Source: Pseudomonadota bacterium
Lineage (GTDB): Bacteria > Pseudomonadota > Gammaproteobacteria > Xanthomonadales > Rhodanobacteraceae
NCBI GenBank assembly: GCA_021783385.1
Contig: JAJXTX010000136.1
Location: 1-7,008, forward strand
Direction of reading: 5' to 3'
DNA: 7,008 nucleotides
Under the pieces are notes generated by a model that was not told the DNA's origin, searched no databases, and saw only the letters and a program-made list of their open reading frames with translations. The translations under genes were made by a program, and so were the position numbers. Below are positions 1 to 7,008 of this stretch, piece by piece. Within the stretch, counting starts at the first letter, position 1; every line of letters starts with the position of its first letter.

Positions 1-533
1 ACCCGCACGCTGATCCGGGTCAGCAGCGACAGCGTGCCGTAAGCGCCGCACTGCAGCTTGCTGAGGTCGTAGCCGGTGACGTTTTTCACCACCTTGCCGC
101 CGGACTTCCACGGCTCGCCGCGGCCGTTGACGCCGGAAAATCCGAGGATGTGATCGCGCGCCGCGCCGGCGCGCACCCGGCGCGGTCCGGCCAGGTTGCA
201 GGCGATCACGCCGGCCAGGGTCGGCGTGCCGCCGCTGCCCAGCAGCGCGCGCCAGTCCGGCGGTTCGAACGCCAGCATCTGGTGGTGGTCGGCCAGCAGC
301 GCTTCGATCTGTGCCATCGGCGTGGCGGCGTGCGCGGTCAGCTGCAGCTCCGGCGGGTCGTAGTCGATGACGCCGCTCAGCCGCGACGCGTCGAGCTGGT
401 GCGGCGTCTGCGGCGGACGGCCGAGGCCGCGCTTGCTGCCGCCGGAGAGGAGCTCCAGCGGCTGGCGCCCGGCCGCGGCGGCAGCGATCAGGTCGGCCGC
501 TTCGGCGGCATCGGCAGGCTGGAAGACGGTCAC
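1..533 (-). CDS. glcE: Glycolate oxidase FAD-binding subunit GlcE (C-terminus cut by window)
   Basis: GlcE is the second FAD-binding subunit of the GlcDEF glycolate oxidase, which oxidises glycolate to glyoxylate and passes electrons to the membrane quinone pool. I translated the minus strand by eye; about 178 residues are visible and the rest lies beyond base 1. Family features in order are the PCMH-type FAD segment SGGSKRGLGRP (about residues 30-40), VIDYDPPELQLTAHAATP (55-72), ACNLAGPRR (111-119) and GGKVVKNVTGYDLSKL (145-160) followed by GAYGTLSLLTRISV. All resemble the E. coli GlcE counterparts as I recall them. I chose the GTG at 533-531 because an AGGGG lies 8 nt upstream, overlapping the glcD stop, and the reading begins TVFQPADAAEAADLI, as expected for an N-terminus. 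The frame stays open upstream, so a slightly earlier start is possible. The gene follows glcD after 11 bp and is surely co-transcribed with it. The iron-sulfur subunit glcF would be expected next, outside the window. Confidence 0.92.
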   Translation of the reverse strand, partial: MTVFQPADAAEAADLIAAAAAGRQPLELLSGGSKRGLGRPPQTPHQLDASRLSGVIDYDPPELQLTAHAATPMAQIEALLADHHQMLAFEPPDWRALLGSGGTPTLAGVIACNLAGPRRVRAGAARDHILGFSGVNGRGEPWKSGGKVVKNVTGYDLSKLQCGAYGTLSLLTRISVR

Positions 534-544
534 GGCGCTGGCCC

Positions 545-2035
545 CTAGAACCGTGGCAGGTCGGGGAAGCGCGTCTGCCCCGCGTGCACGTGCACGCGGC
601 CCAGCTCGGCGCAGCGGTGCAGCAGCGGAAACACCTTGCCGGGGTTGAGCAGCCCCTGCGGGTCGAACGCGCACTTCAGCCGCTGCTGCTGGTCGAGGTC
701 GACCTCGGTGAACATCGTTCCCATCAGGTCGCGCTTTTCGACCCCGACGCCGTGCTCGCCGGTGAGCACGCCGCCGACCTCCACGCACAGCCGCAGGATG
801 TCGCTGCCGAAGGCCTCGGCGCGATCCAGTTCGCCGGGCTGGTTGGCGTCGTAGAGAATCAGCGGGTGCAGGTTGCCGTCGCCGGCATGGAACACGTTGG
901 CCACGCGCAGCCCGTAGGTATCCTGCATCTGGCGCATGCGCGCGAGCACTTCGCCGATGCGCTTGCGCGGGATGGTGCCGTCCATGCAGTAATAGTCCGG
1001 CGAGATCCGCCCGACCGCCGGGAAGGCGGCCTTGCGCCCGGCCCAGAACAGCAGGCGCTCCTCGTCCGACTGGCTGACGCGCGCGCTGCTGGCGCCGTGG
1101 CGCGCGGCGAGCTGCTCCACCGACGCGATCAGGTGATCGACCTCGGCCTCGCAGCCGTCCAGCTCGACGATCAGCACCGCCTCCGCGTCCAGCGGATAGC
1201 CGGCGTGGACGAAGGCCTCGGCCGCCGCCGTCGCCGGCCGGTCCATCATCTCCATGCCACCGGGAATGATCCCCGCGGCGATGATGCCGGCGACGCAGTC
1301 GCCGGCGCCTTCGATGGTCGGAAAGCCGAGCAGCACCGCGCGCGCGCCGGGCGGCCGCGGCAGGATGCGCACGGTCACCTCGGTAACCACGCCGAGCAGC
1401 CCCTCGGAGCCGACCATCACCCCCAGCAGGTCGTAGCCGCCGGCGTCAAAGTGCTTGCCGCCCAGGCGCAGCACCTCGCCGTCGATGGTCACCAGCTCCA
1501 GGCCGATGACGTTGTTGGTGGTCAGGCCATACTTCAGGCAGTGCACGCCGCCGGAGTTCTCCGCCACGTTGCCGCCGATGGTGCAGGCGATCTGGCTGGA
1601 GGGATCCGGGGCGTAGTAGAAGCCGCGCTCATGCACCGCGTGGCTGATGGCCAGGTTGGTGACGCCGGGCTGCACCACCGCGCAGCGGTTGTCGTAGTCG
1701 ATCTCCAGGATCCGCTTGAACTTGCCCAGCCCCAGCAGCACGCCGTCTTCCAGCGGCAGCGCGCCGCCGGACAACGAGGTGCCGGCACCGCGCGGCACCA
1801 CCTTGATCCCGAGCGACTGGCAGTAGCGCATCACCTGCACCACCTGTGCGGTGTTTTCCGGCAGCACCGCCACCATCGGCGGCATGCGGTAGGCGGTCAG
1901 CCCGTCACTTTCGTAGGCGCGCAGCTCGTCGGCGGCATCGATCACGCCTTCGCCGGGCACGATCGCGCGCAGCGCACGCACGATCTCGGCGCGGCGCGCC
2001 AGCACGCTCTGGTCAGGCAGTGGCATCGTCAACAT
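545..2035 (-). CDS. glcD: Glycolate oxidase FAD-linked catalytic subunit GlcD
   Basis: GlcD is the main flavin subunit of glycolate oxidase (FAD-binding PCMH domain plus FAD-oxidase C-terminal domain, D-lactate dehydrogenase/GlcD family). It oxidises glycolate, and often D-lactate, with GlcE and GlcF. With the start at 2035 it has 496 residues, close to the 499 of E. coli GlcD. Visible motifs are PRGAGTSLSGGALP (from about 81), APDPSSQIACTIGGNVAENS (from about 142), GSEGLLGVVTEVTV (about 209-222), FWAGRKAAFPAVGRISPDYY (about 330-349), FHAGDGNLHPL (about 382-392), GEHGVGVEK (about 426-434) and the C-terminal DPQGLLNPGKVFP. The frame opens at 2074 (GTG), but ATG 2035 has a GGAG six nt upstream and gives a family-sized protein beginning MLTMPLPDQ; ATG 2026 is a weaker alternative. 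Unlike the preceding genes it is set off by a 118-bp gap with inverted repeats, so it may have its own regulation. glcE follows after 11 bp. Confidence 0.96.
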   Translation of the reverse strand: MLTMPLPDQSVLARRAEIVRALRAIVPGEGVIDAADELRAYESDGLTAYRMPPMVAVLPENTAQVVQVMRYCQSLGIKVVPRGAGTSLSGGALPLEDGVLLGLGKFKRILEIDYDNRCAVVQPGVTNLAISHAVHERGFYYAPDPSSQIACTIGGNVAENSGGVHCLKYGLTTNNVIGLELVTIDGEVLRLGGKHFDAGGYDLLGVMVGSEGLLGVVTEVTVRILPRPPGARAVLLGFPTIEGAGDCVAGIIAAGIIPGGMEMMDRPATAAAEAFVHAGYPLDAEAVLIVELDGCEAEVDHLIASVEQLAARHGASSARVSQSDEERLLFWAGRKAAFPAVGRISPDYYCMDGTIPRKRIGEVLARMRQMQDTYGLRVANVFHAGDGNLHPLILYDANQPGELDRAEAFGSDILRLCVEVGGVLTGEHGVGVEKRDLMGTMFTEVDLDQQQRLKCAFDPQGLLNPGKVFPLLHRCAELGRVHVHAGQTRFPDLPRF

Positions 2036-2041
2036 GCATGT

Positions 2042-2045
2042 CTCC
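2042..2045 (-). promoter_or_regulatory. Ribosome binding site deciding the glcD start
   Basis: Read on the minus strand, GGAG is followed by six bases (ACATGC) and then ATG at 2035. This Shine-Dalgarno spacing supports ATG 2035 over the upstream GTG at 2074. An out-of-frame ATG lies between the GGAG and the start, at 2039-2037, only 2 nt from the GGAG, and is unlikely to be used. Confidence 0.7.
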
Positions 2046-2048
2046 ACG

Positions 2049-2064
2049 CCGGTGCATGCACCGG
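2049..2064. repeat. 16-bp perfect palindrome upstream of glcD
   Basis: The sequence CCGGTGCATGCACCGG equals its own reverse complement over all 16 bases; symmetry fails at the next base on each side (2048 g, 2065 g). It ends 13 bp before the glcD ATG at 2035, just upstream of the GGAG ribosome binding site. As DNA it could bind a dimeric regulator. As RNA it could fold only with a small loop cut from the middle, or pair between molecules. An operator role is inference; no known binding motif was recognised. Confidence 0.5.
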
Positions 2065-2153
2065 GCTGTCGCACGGGGCCGGATTGTTTCCGGCGGCGCT
2101 CCGGGCACCGCGCCCGGCGCCCTGCGGCGCAGCGATGCCGGCCAATGCGCCGA

Positions 2154-3461
2154 TCATGCGCGATCCTGCGACAGACGGGTAATCAGCACGGCGCGGAAAT
2201 CGTTGACGTTGGTGCGGCTGGGGCCGGTGATCACCAGATCGTCCAGCGCCGCGAAAAAGCCGTAGCCGTCATTGTCGGCCAGCCGCGCACGGGCATCGAC
2301 GCCGCGCGCCGCCGCGCGTGCCAGGCTGTCCGGTGCCAGTCGTGCACCGGCGTTGTCCTCGGTGCCGTCGATGCCATCGGTATCGCAGGCGATCGCGTGG
2401 ATGTGCGGATGTCCGTCGAGCGCCACGCCCAGCGCCAGCAGAAACTCGGCATTGCGGCCGCCGCGGCCGTTGCCGCGCAGCGTGACGGTGGTCTCGCCGC
2501 CGGACAGCAGCACGCACGGCGGCGCCGCCGGCTGCCCGTGCATCGCGCACTGGCGCGCGATGCCGGCCATCACCCGCGCCACCTCGGTCGCCTCGCCCTC
2601 GATCGCGTCGCCCAGGATCACCGGCGTCACGCCGTGGCGGCGCGCCACTTCGGCCGCGGCCTCCAGCGACTGCTGCGGCGTGGCGATGATCCGCGCCTCG
2701 CTGCGCGCGAAGGCCGCGTCGCCCGGCTTGGGCGTCTCCGCCGCGGCATCGTGCAGCCGTGCGGCCACCGCCGGCGGCGGCGTGATGCCGTAGCGCGCCA
2801 GCACCGCGCGCGCCTCGGCCAGCGTGCTGGTATCGGGCACGGTGGGGCCGGAACCGATCACGCAGGGATCATCGCCGGGCACGTCGGAGATCATCAGCGT
2901 GACCAGCCGCGCCGGCGCCGCCGACTGCGCCAGTCGCCCGCCCTTGATCGCCGACAGGTGCTTGCGCACGCAGTTCATCTCCTCGATGCGGGCGCCGCTG
3001 CGCAGCAAGGCGCGCGCCACCGCCTGCTTGTCGGCCAGGCTCAGGCCCGGCGCCGGCAGTGCCAGCAGGGCCGAGGCGCCGCCGGAGATCAGGCACAGCA
3101 CCAGGTCGTCGGGGCCGAGCCCCTCGAGGAGCGCCAGCATGCGGGTGGCGGCCTGCTGCCCGGCTGCGTCGGGCACCGGATGCCCGGCCTCCACCACCTC
3201 GATCCGGCGCAGCGCACCCACGCCGTGGTGATAGCGCGTCACCACCAGGCCCGTCAGCGCGCGGTCGGCCGGCCACTGCGCTTCCACCACCTGTGCCATG
3301 GCGGCGGCGGCCTTGCCGGCGCCGACCACCACGGTGCGGCCGCGCGGCGGCGCGGGCAGATGCGGCGGCAGGCAGATTTTTGCTGCGGCAGCGTCCACCG
3401 CCGCCTGAAACATCTGCTGCAGCAGGTCGGCCTCGGTCGCGGGGGTGACAGACTCGGGCAT
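2154..3461 (-). CDS. ttuD: Glycerate 2-kinase, MOFRL family (TtuD/GckA type)
   Basis: This enzyme phosphorylates D-glycerate with ATP to 2-phosphoglycerate, delivering the product of the glyoxylate-tartronate semialdehyde route to lower glycolysis. It has the two-domain layout of the DUF4147/MOFRL kinases, unrelated to the GarK/GlxK kinase of E. coli. With the start at 3461 it has 435 residues. The N-terminal domain shows VGAGKAAAAM (about 46-55), HPVPD (94-98), LISGGASALL (124-133), VRKHLSAIKGGRLA (165-178) and SDVPGDDPCVIGSGPTVPD (192-210). The C-terminal MOFRL domain shows LLSGGETTVTLRGNGRGGRN (318-337), CDTDGIDG (359-366) and TGPSRTNVND (412-421). The frame opens at 3527 inside glxR, but ATG 3461 is preceded by AGGA seven nt upstream and avoids a 47-bp overlap. 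The glxR stop is 19 bp upstream, so the two are co-transcribed. The symbol follows the ttuD usage for this gene beside gcl-hyi-glxR in pseudomonads; gckA is an equally valid name. Confidence 0.93.
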   Translation of the reverse strand: MPESVTPATEADLLQQMFQAAVDAAAAKICLPPHLPAPPRGRTVVVGAGKAAAAMAQVVEAQWPADRALTGLVVTRYHHGVGALRRIEVVEAGHPVPDAAGQQAATRMLALLEGLGPDDLVLCLISGGASALLALPAPGLSLADKQAVARALLRSGARIEEMNCVRKHLSAIKGGRLAQSAAPARLVTLMISDVPGDDPCVIGSGPTVPDTSTLAEARAVLARYGITPPPAVAARLHDAAAETPKPGDAAFARSEARIIATPQQSLEAAAEVARRHGVTPVILGDAIEGEATEVARVMAGIARQCAMHGQPAAPPCVLLSGGETTVTLRGNGRGGRNAEFLLALGVALDGHPHIHAIACDTDGIDGTEDNAGARLAPDSLARAAARGVDARARLADNDGYGFFAALDDLVITGPSRTNVNDFRAVLITRLSQDRA

Positions 3462-3480
3462 GGCGGATTCCTGCACTGGC

Positions 3481-4395
3481 TCAGCGGCTGCCGGTCGCCG
3501 GCTCGGCCGGCTTGGCGCCGATCTCATGGTGCGCCAGCTGCTCCAGCACCTTGACCATGCCGGAGTGATCCCACGCGCGGCCGCCGGCAGCGCTCGCGGC
3601 GTTGAACAGCTGCTGGCAGGTCGCCGTGTTGGGCAGGCTCACGCCGAGCGCGCGCGCGCCCTCCAGAGCGAGATTCAGATCCTTCTGGTGCAGCTCGACG
3701 CGAAAGCCGGGCTTGAAGTTGCGCTGGATCATGCGCTCGCCGTGCACTTCGAGAATGCGCGAGGCGGCGAATCCACCCATCAGTGCCTGCCGCACGCGGG
3801 CCGGATCGGCGCCAGCGCGCGAGGCGAACAGCAGCGCCTCGCCTACCGCCTCGATGGTCAGCGCCACGATGATCTGGTTGGCTACCTTGGTGGTCTGGCC
3901 GTCACCGTTGCCGCCGACCAGGGTGATGTTCTTGCCCATCAGCTCGAACACCGGCCTGAGCGTGTCGAACGCGCGCTGCGGGCCACCGACCATGATGGTC
4001 AGGGTGCCGGCCTTGGCGCCCACGTCGCCGCCGGACACCGGCGCGTCGAGATAGTCGCAGCCCTTCGCGTTGATGCGCGCGGCGAAATCCTTGGTGGCGA
4101 TCGGCGAGATCGAGCTCATGTCGACCACGATCTTGCCGGCGGCGAGGCCGGCGGCGACGCCGTTGTCAGCGAACAGCACCGCTTCCACGTCGGGCGTGTC
4201 GGGCAACATCAGGATGATGATATCGGCCTGCTGCGCCACCTCGCGGCCGTCGACGCAGGGCGTGGCGCCGGCGTCGAGCAGCGCCTGCGGTGCCTGCCCG
4301 CGGCTGTGCACGAACAGGCTGTGGCCGCCGGCAAGCAGATGGCTGGCCATGGGCTGGCCCATGATGCCGAGGCCGATGAATCCGATCTTGCTCAT
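3481..4395 (-). CDS. glxR: 2-hydroxy-3-oxopropionate (tartronate semialdehyde) reductase
   Basis: This enzyme reduces tartronate semialdehyde to D-glycerate with NAD(P)H, consuming the Gcl product. It belongs to the beta-hydroxyacid dehydrogenase family (with GarR and 3-hydroxyisobutyrate dehydrogenase); 304 residues is slightly longer than the usual ~295. The N-terminal Rossmann motif is GFIGLGIMGQPMA (residues 5-17). The substrate-binding signature is DAPVSGGDVGAKAGTL (117-132). The catalytic lysine is K170 in GQTTKVANQ, with N173 beside it, and K238-D239 in HQKDLN matches the conserved C-terminal site. The C-terminal tail EIGAKPAEPATGSR looks like a low-constraint extension. The ATG at 4395 has AAGGA seven nt upstream. 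The hyi stop lies 42 bp before it and the kinase start 19 bp after it. 3-hydroxyisobutyrate dehydrogenase is the main alternative by sequence family, but the flanking gcl, hyi and glycerate kinase strongly favour this assignment. Confidence 0.95.
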   Translation of the reverse strand: MSKIGFIGLGIMGQPMASHLLAGGHSLFVHSRGQAPQALLDAGATPCVDGREVAQQADIIILMLPDTPDVEAVLFADNGVAAGLAAGKIVVDMSSISPIATKDFAARINAKGCDYLDAPVSGGDVGAKAGTLTIMVGGPQRAFDTLRPVFELMGKNITLVGGNGDGQTTKVANQIIVALTIEAVGEALLFASRAGADPARVRQALMGGFAASRILEVHGERMIQRNFKPGFRVELHQKDLNLALEGARALGVSLPNTATCQQLFNAASAAGGRAWDHSGMVKVLEQLAHHEIGAKPAEPATGSR

Positions 4396-4437
4396 GTCGC
4401 GTTCCTTGTGAGTTGGAAACGGGTCGAGCGCGCTGTC

Positions 4438-5220
4438 TCAGCCGGCGCGGCGCCATGGCGCGAACCAGTCCAGCCCGGCCGTGGTGGTGGTTTGCGGCTT
4501 GTATTCGCAGCCGATCCAACCCTGGTAGCCGAGCTCATCGAGTCGCCGGAACAGGTAGGGATAGTTGATCTCGCCGGTGCCGGGCTCGTGCCGGCCGGGA
4601 TTGTCGGCCAGCTGCAGATGGCCGATGCGGCTGAACTGCGTCTCGATGGTGTGGGTCAGATCGCCTTCCATCACCTGCGCGTGATAGAGGTCGAACTGCA
4701 GCTGCAGGTTGTCCGCGCCGACGGCATCGATGATCGCCAGCGCCTGCTGCGAGCGATTCACGAAAAAGCCGGGAATGTCGCGCGTATTGACCGGCTCCAG
4801 CAGCAGCGTGATGCCGGCCGCGCGCAGCTGCTGTGCGGCGTGGCGCAGGTTTTCGATCAGCGTGCGCTGCGCGATGTCGTGCTGACGCTCGGCGACGATG
4901 CCGGCCAGGCAGTTGACCCGCGGACAGCCCAGCGCCTGCGCATACTCGATGGCGCGGTCGACGCCCTGGCGGAACTCGTCCGTCCGCGAGGGATCGCAGG
5001 CGATGCCGCGCTCGCCCGCGCCCCAGTCGCCGGCCGGCAGGTTGTGCAGCACCAGCTGCAGCCCGTTCCGATCAAGCCGGTCGCGCAGCGCGTGCGCCGG
5101 GTAGTCGTACGGAAACAGGAATTCGACCGCGCCGAAGCCGGCCGCCGCCGCGGCGTCGAAGCGTTCCAGAAACGGCAGCTCGTTGAACATCATGGTCAGG
5201 TTGGCAGCGAATTTCGGCAT
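4438..5220 (-). CDS. hyi: Hydroxypyruvate isomerase
   Basis: Hyi interconverts hydroxypyruvate and tartronate semialdehyde. It has the xylose-isomerase-like TIM-barrel fold and uses a divalent metal. The protein has 260 residues, against 258 for E. coli Hyi. The N-terminus MPKFAANLTMMFNELPFLER is characteristic. Likely metal ligands from the family pattern are E142 (LLLEPVNTR), D177 (QFDLYHAQ), Q203 (GHLQLAD) and E239 (GCEYKP), with H180 also near the site. The loop GRHEPGTGEINYPYLF (209-224) is strongly conserved in this family. ATG 5220 is preceded by GAGGA four nt upstream, within a 36-bp gap after the gcl stop. The position between gcl and glxR is the standard order of this operon. In a pure glycolate route the enzyme is not strictly needed, and may serve to recover or use hydroxypyruvate. 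Confidence 0.95.
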   Translation of the reverse strand: MPKFAANLTMMFNELPFLERFDAAAAAGFGAVEFLFPYDYPAHALRDRLDRNGLQLVLHNLPAGDWGAGERGIACDPSRTDEFRQGVDRAIEYAQALGCPRVNCLAGIVAERQHDIAQRTLIENLRHAAQQLRAAGITLLLEPVNTRDIPGFFVNRSQQALAIIDAVGADNLQLQFDLYHAQVMEGDLTHTIETQFSRIGHLQLADNPGRHEPGTGEINYPYLFRRLDELGYQGWIGCEYKPQTTTTAGLDWFAPWRRAG

Positions 5221-5256
5221 GCGATCCTCATCGTTCCAGGTGCGGGACAGCGCAAT

Positions 5257-7008
<1,752 letters not shown>

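Larger units (their letters stand above)
2036..2153. other. Kinase-glcD intergenic gap rich in inverted repeats
   Basis: This is the longest non-coding stretch in the window (118 bp), between the glycerate kinase stop and the chosen glcD start. It contains a 16-bp perfect palindrome (2049-2064), a 10-bp palindrome over the glcD start (2032-2041), and hairpin-capable repeats at 2078-2094 (6-bp stem, 5-nt loop), 2101-2117 (6-bp stem, 5-nt loop) and 2117-2130 (5-bp stem, 4-nt loop). The last two share base 2117 and so compete at that edge. None is followed by a T-run on the minus strand, so a classic Rho-independent terminator is not supported. I see no convincing sigma70 or sigma54 promoter. 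The region could be a structured mRNA spacer or a regulatory site; the sequence does not decide. Confidence 0.6.

Noticed and set aside
150..548. A 132-residue open frame on the plus strand opposite glcE
   Set aside because: The minus strand of this stretch translates into clear GlcE sequence; the plus frame is Arg/Gln/Gly-rich without family features.
2036..2074. Upstream GTG start for glcD at 2074
   Set aside because: It would add 13 residues encoded through the palindrome, has no evident ribosome binding site, and is longer than the family. ATG 2035 has a well-spaced GGAG.
2078..2117. Intrinsic terminator between the kinase and glcD
   Set aside because: Hairpins are present but no T-run follows on the minus strand, so a Rho-independent terminator is not supported.
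2128..2147. Sigma54-like TTGGCC...GCTGC on the minus strand upstream of glcD
   Set aside because: The spacing between the GG and GC elements does not fit the required ten bases, so it is not a credible -24/-12 promoter.
584..2182. A 532-residue open frame on the plus strand opposite glcD
   Set aside because: It is His/Arg/Ala/Gln-rich low-complexity translation with no recognisable domain. It lies antisense to a well-matched glcD, and absence of stops is expected from GC-rich codon use.
3462..3527. Upstream ATG start for the glycerate kinase at 3527
   Set aside because: It would overlap glxR by 47 bp and add an Arg/Pro/Ala-rich leader unlike the family. ATG 3461 has its own AGGA and starts just after the glxR stop.
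2034..3554. A 506-residue open frame on the plus strand opposite the glycerate kinase
   Set aside because: Same reasoning: Arg/His/Gln/Ala-rich composition, no domain, and it exactly shadows a gene with clear DUF4147/MOFRL motifs.

Overview
The window is a single co-directional metabolic gene cluster on the minus strand. It is very GC-rich and tightly packed. In transcription order (high to low coordinates) it reads gcl (N-terminus cut by the window end), hyi, glxR, a MOFRL-type glycerate 2-kinase, glcD and glcE (C-terminus cut by the window start). The high GC, the short gaps and the pairing of a gcl-hyi-glxR-ttuD block with bacterial glycolate oxidase genes suggest a high-GC proteobacterium, probably beta- or gammaproteobacterial. 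The genus cannot be fixed from the sequence alone.

Layout: 7008-5257 gcl (glyoxylate carboligase); 5220-4438 hyi (hydroxypyruvate isomerase); 4395-3481 glxR (tartronate semialdehyde reductase); 3461-2154 glycerate 2-kinase; a 118-bp gap; 2035-545 glcD (glycolate oxidase FAD subunit); 533-1 glcE (second FAD-binding subunit, partial). Gaps inside the first four genes are 19-42 bp, and glcD-glcE is 11 bp. The kinase-glcD gap is the only long one. It holds several inverted repeats, including a 16-bp perfect palindrome just upstream of the glcD ribosome binding site.

Together the genes describe one route. Glycolate is oxidised to glyoxylate by GlcDE (with GlcF expected outside the window). Two glyoxylates are condensed by Gcl to tartronate semialdehyde plus CO2. 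Hyi interconverts this with hydroxypyruvate, GlxR reduces it to D-glycerate, and the kinase makes 2-phosphoglycerate for lower glycolysis. This is the bacterial glycerate pathway, used on glycolate, glyoxylate, allantoin-derived glyoxylate or ethylene glycol.

I found no RNA genes, mobile elements, CRISPR arrays or undescribed multigene system. Long open frames on the plus strand are shadows of the GC-rich genes. The most notable non-coding signal is the palindrome-rich gap before glcD.
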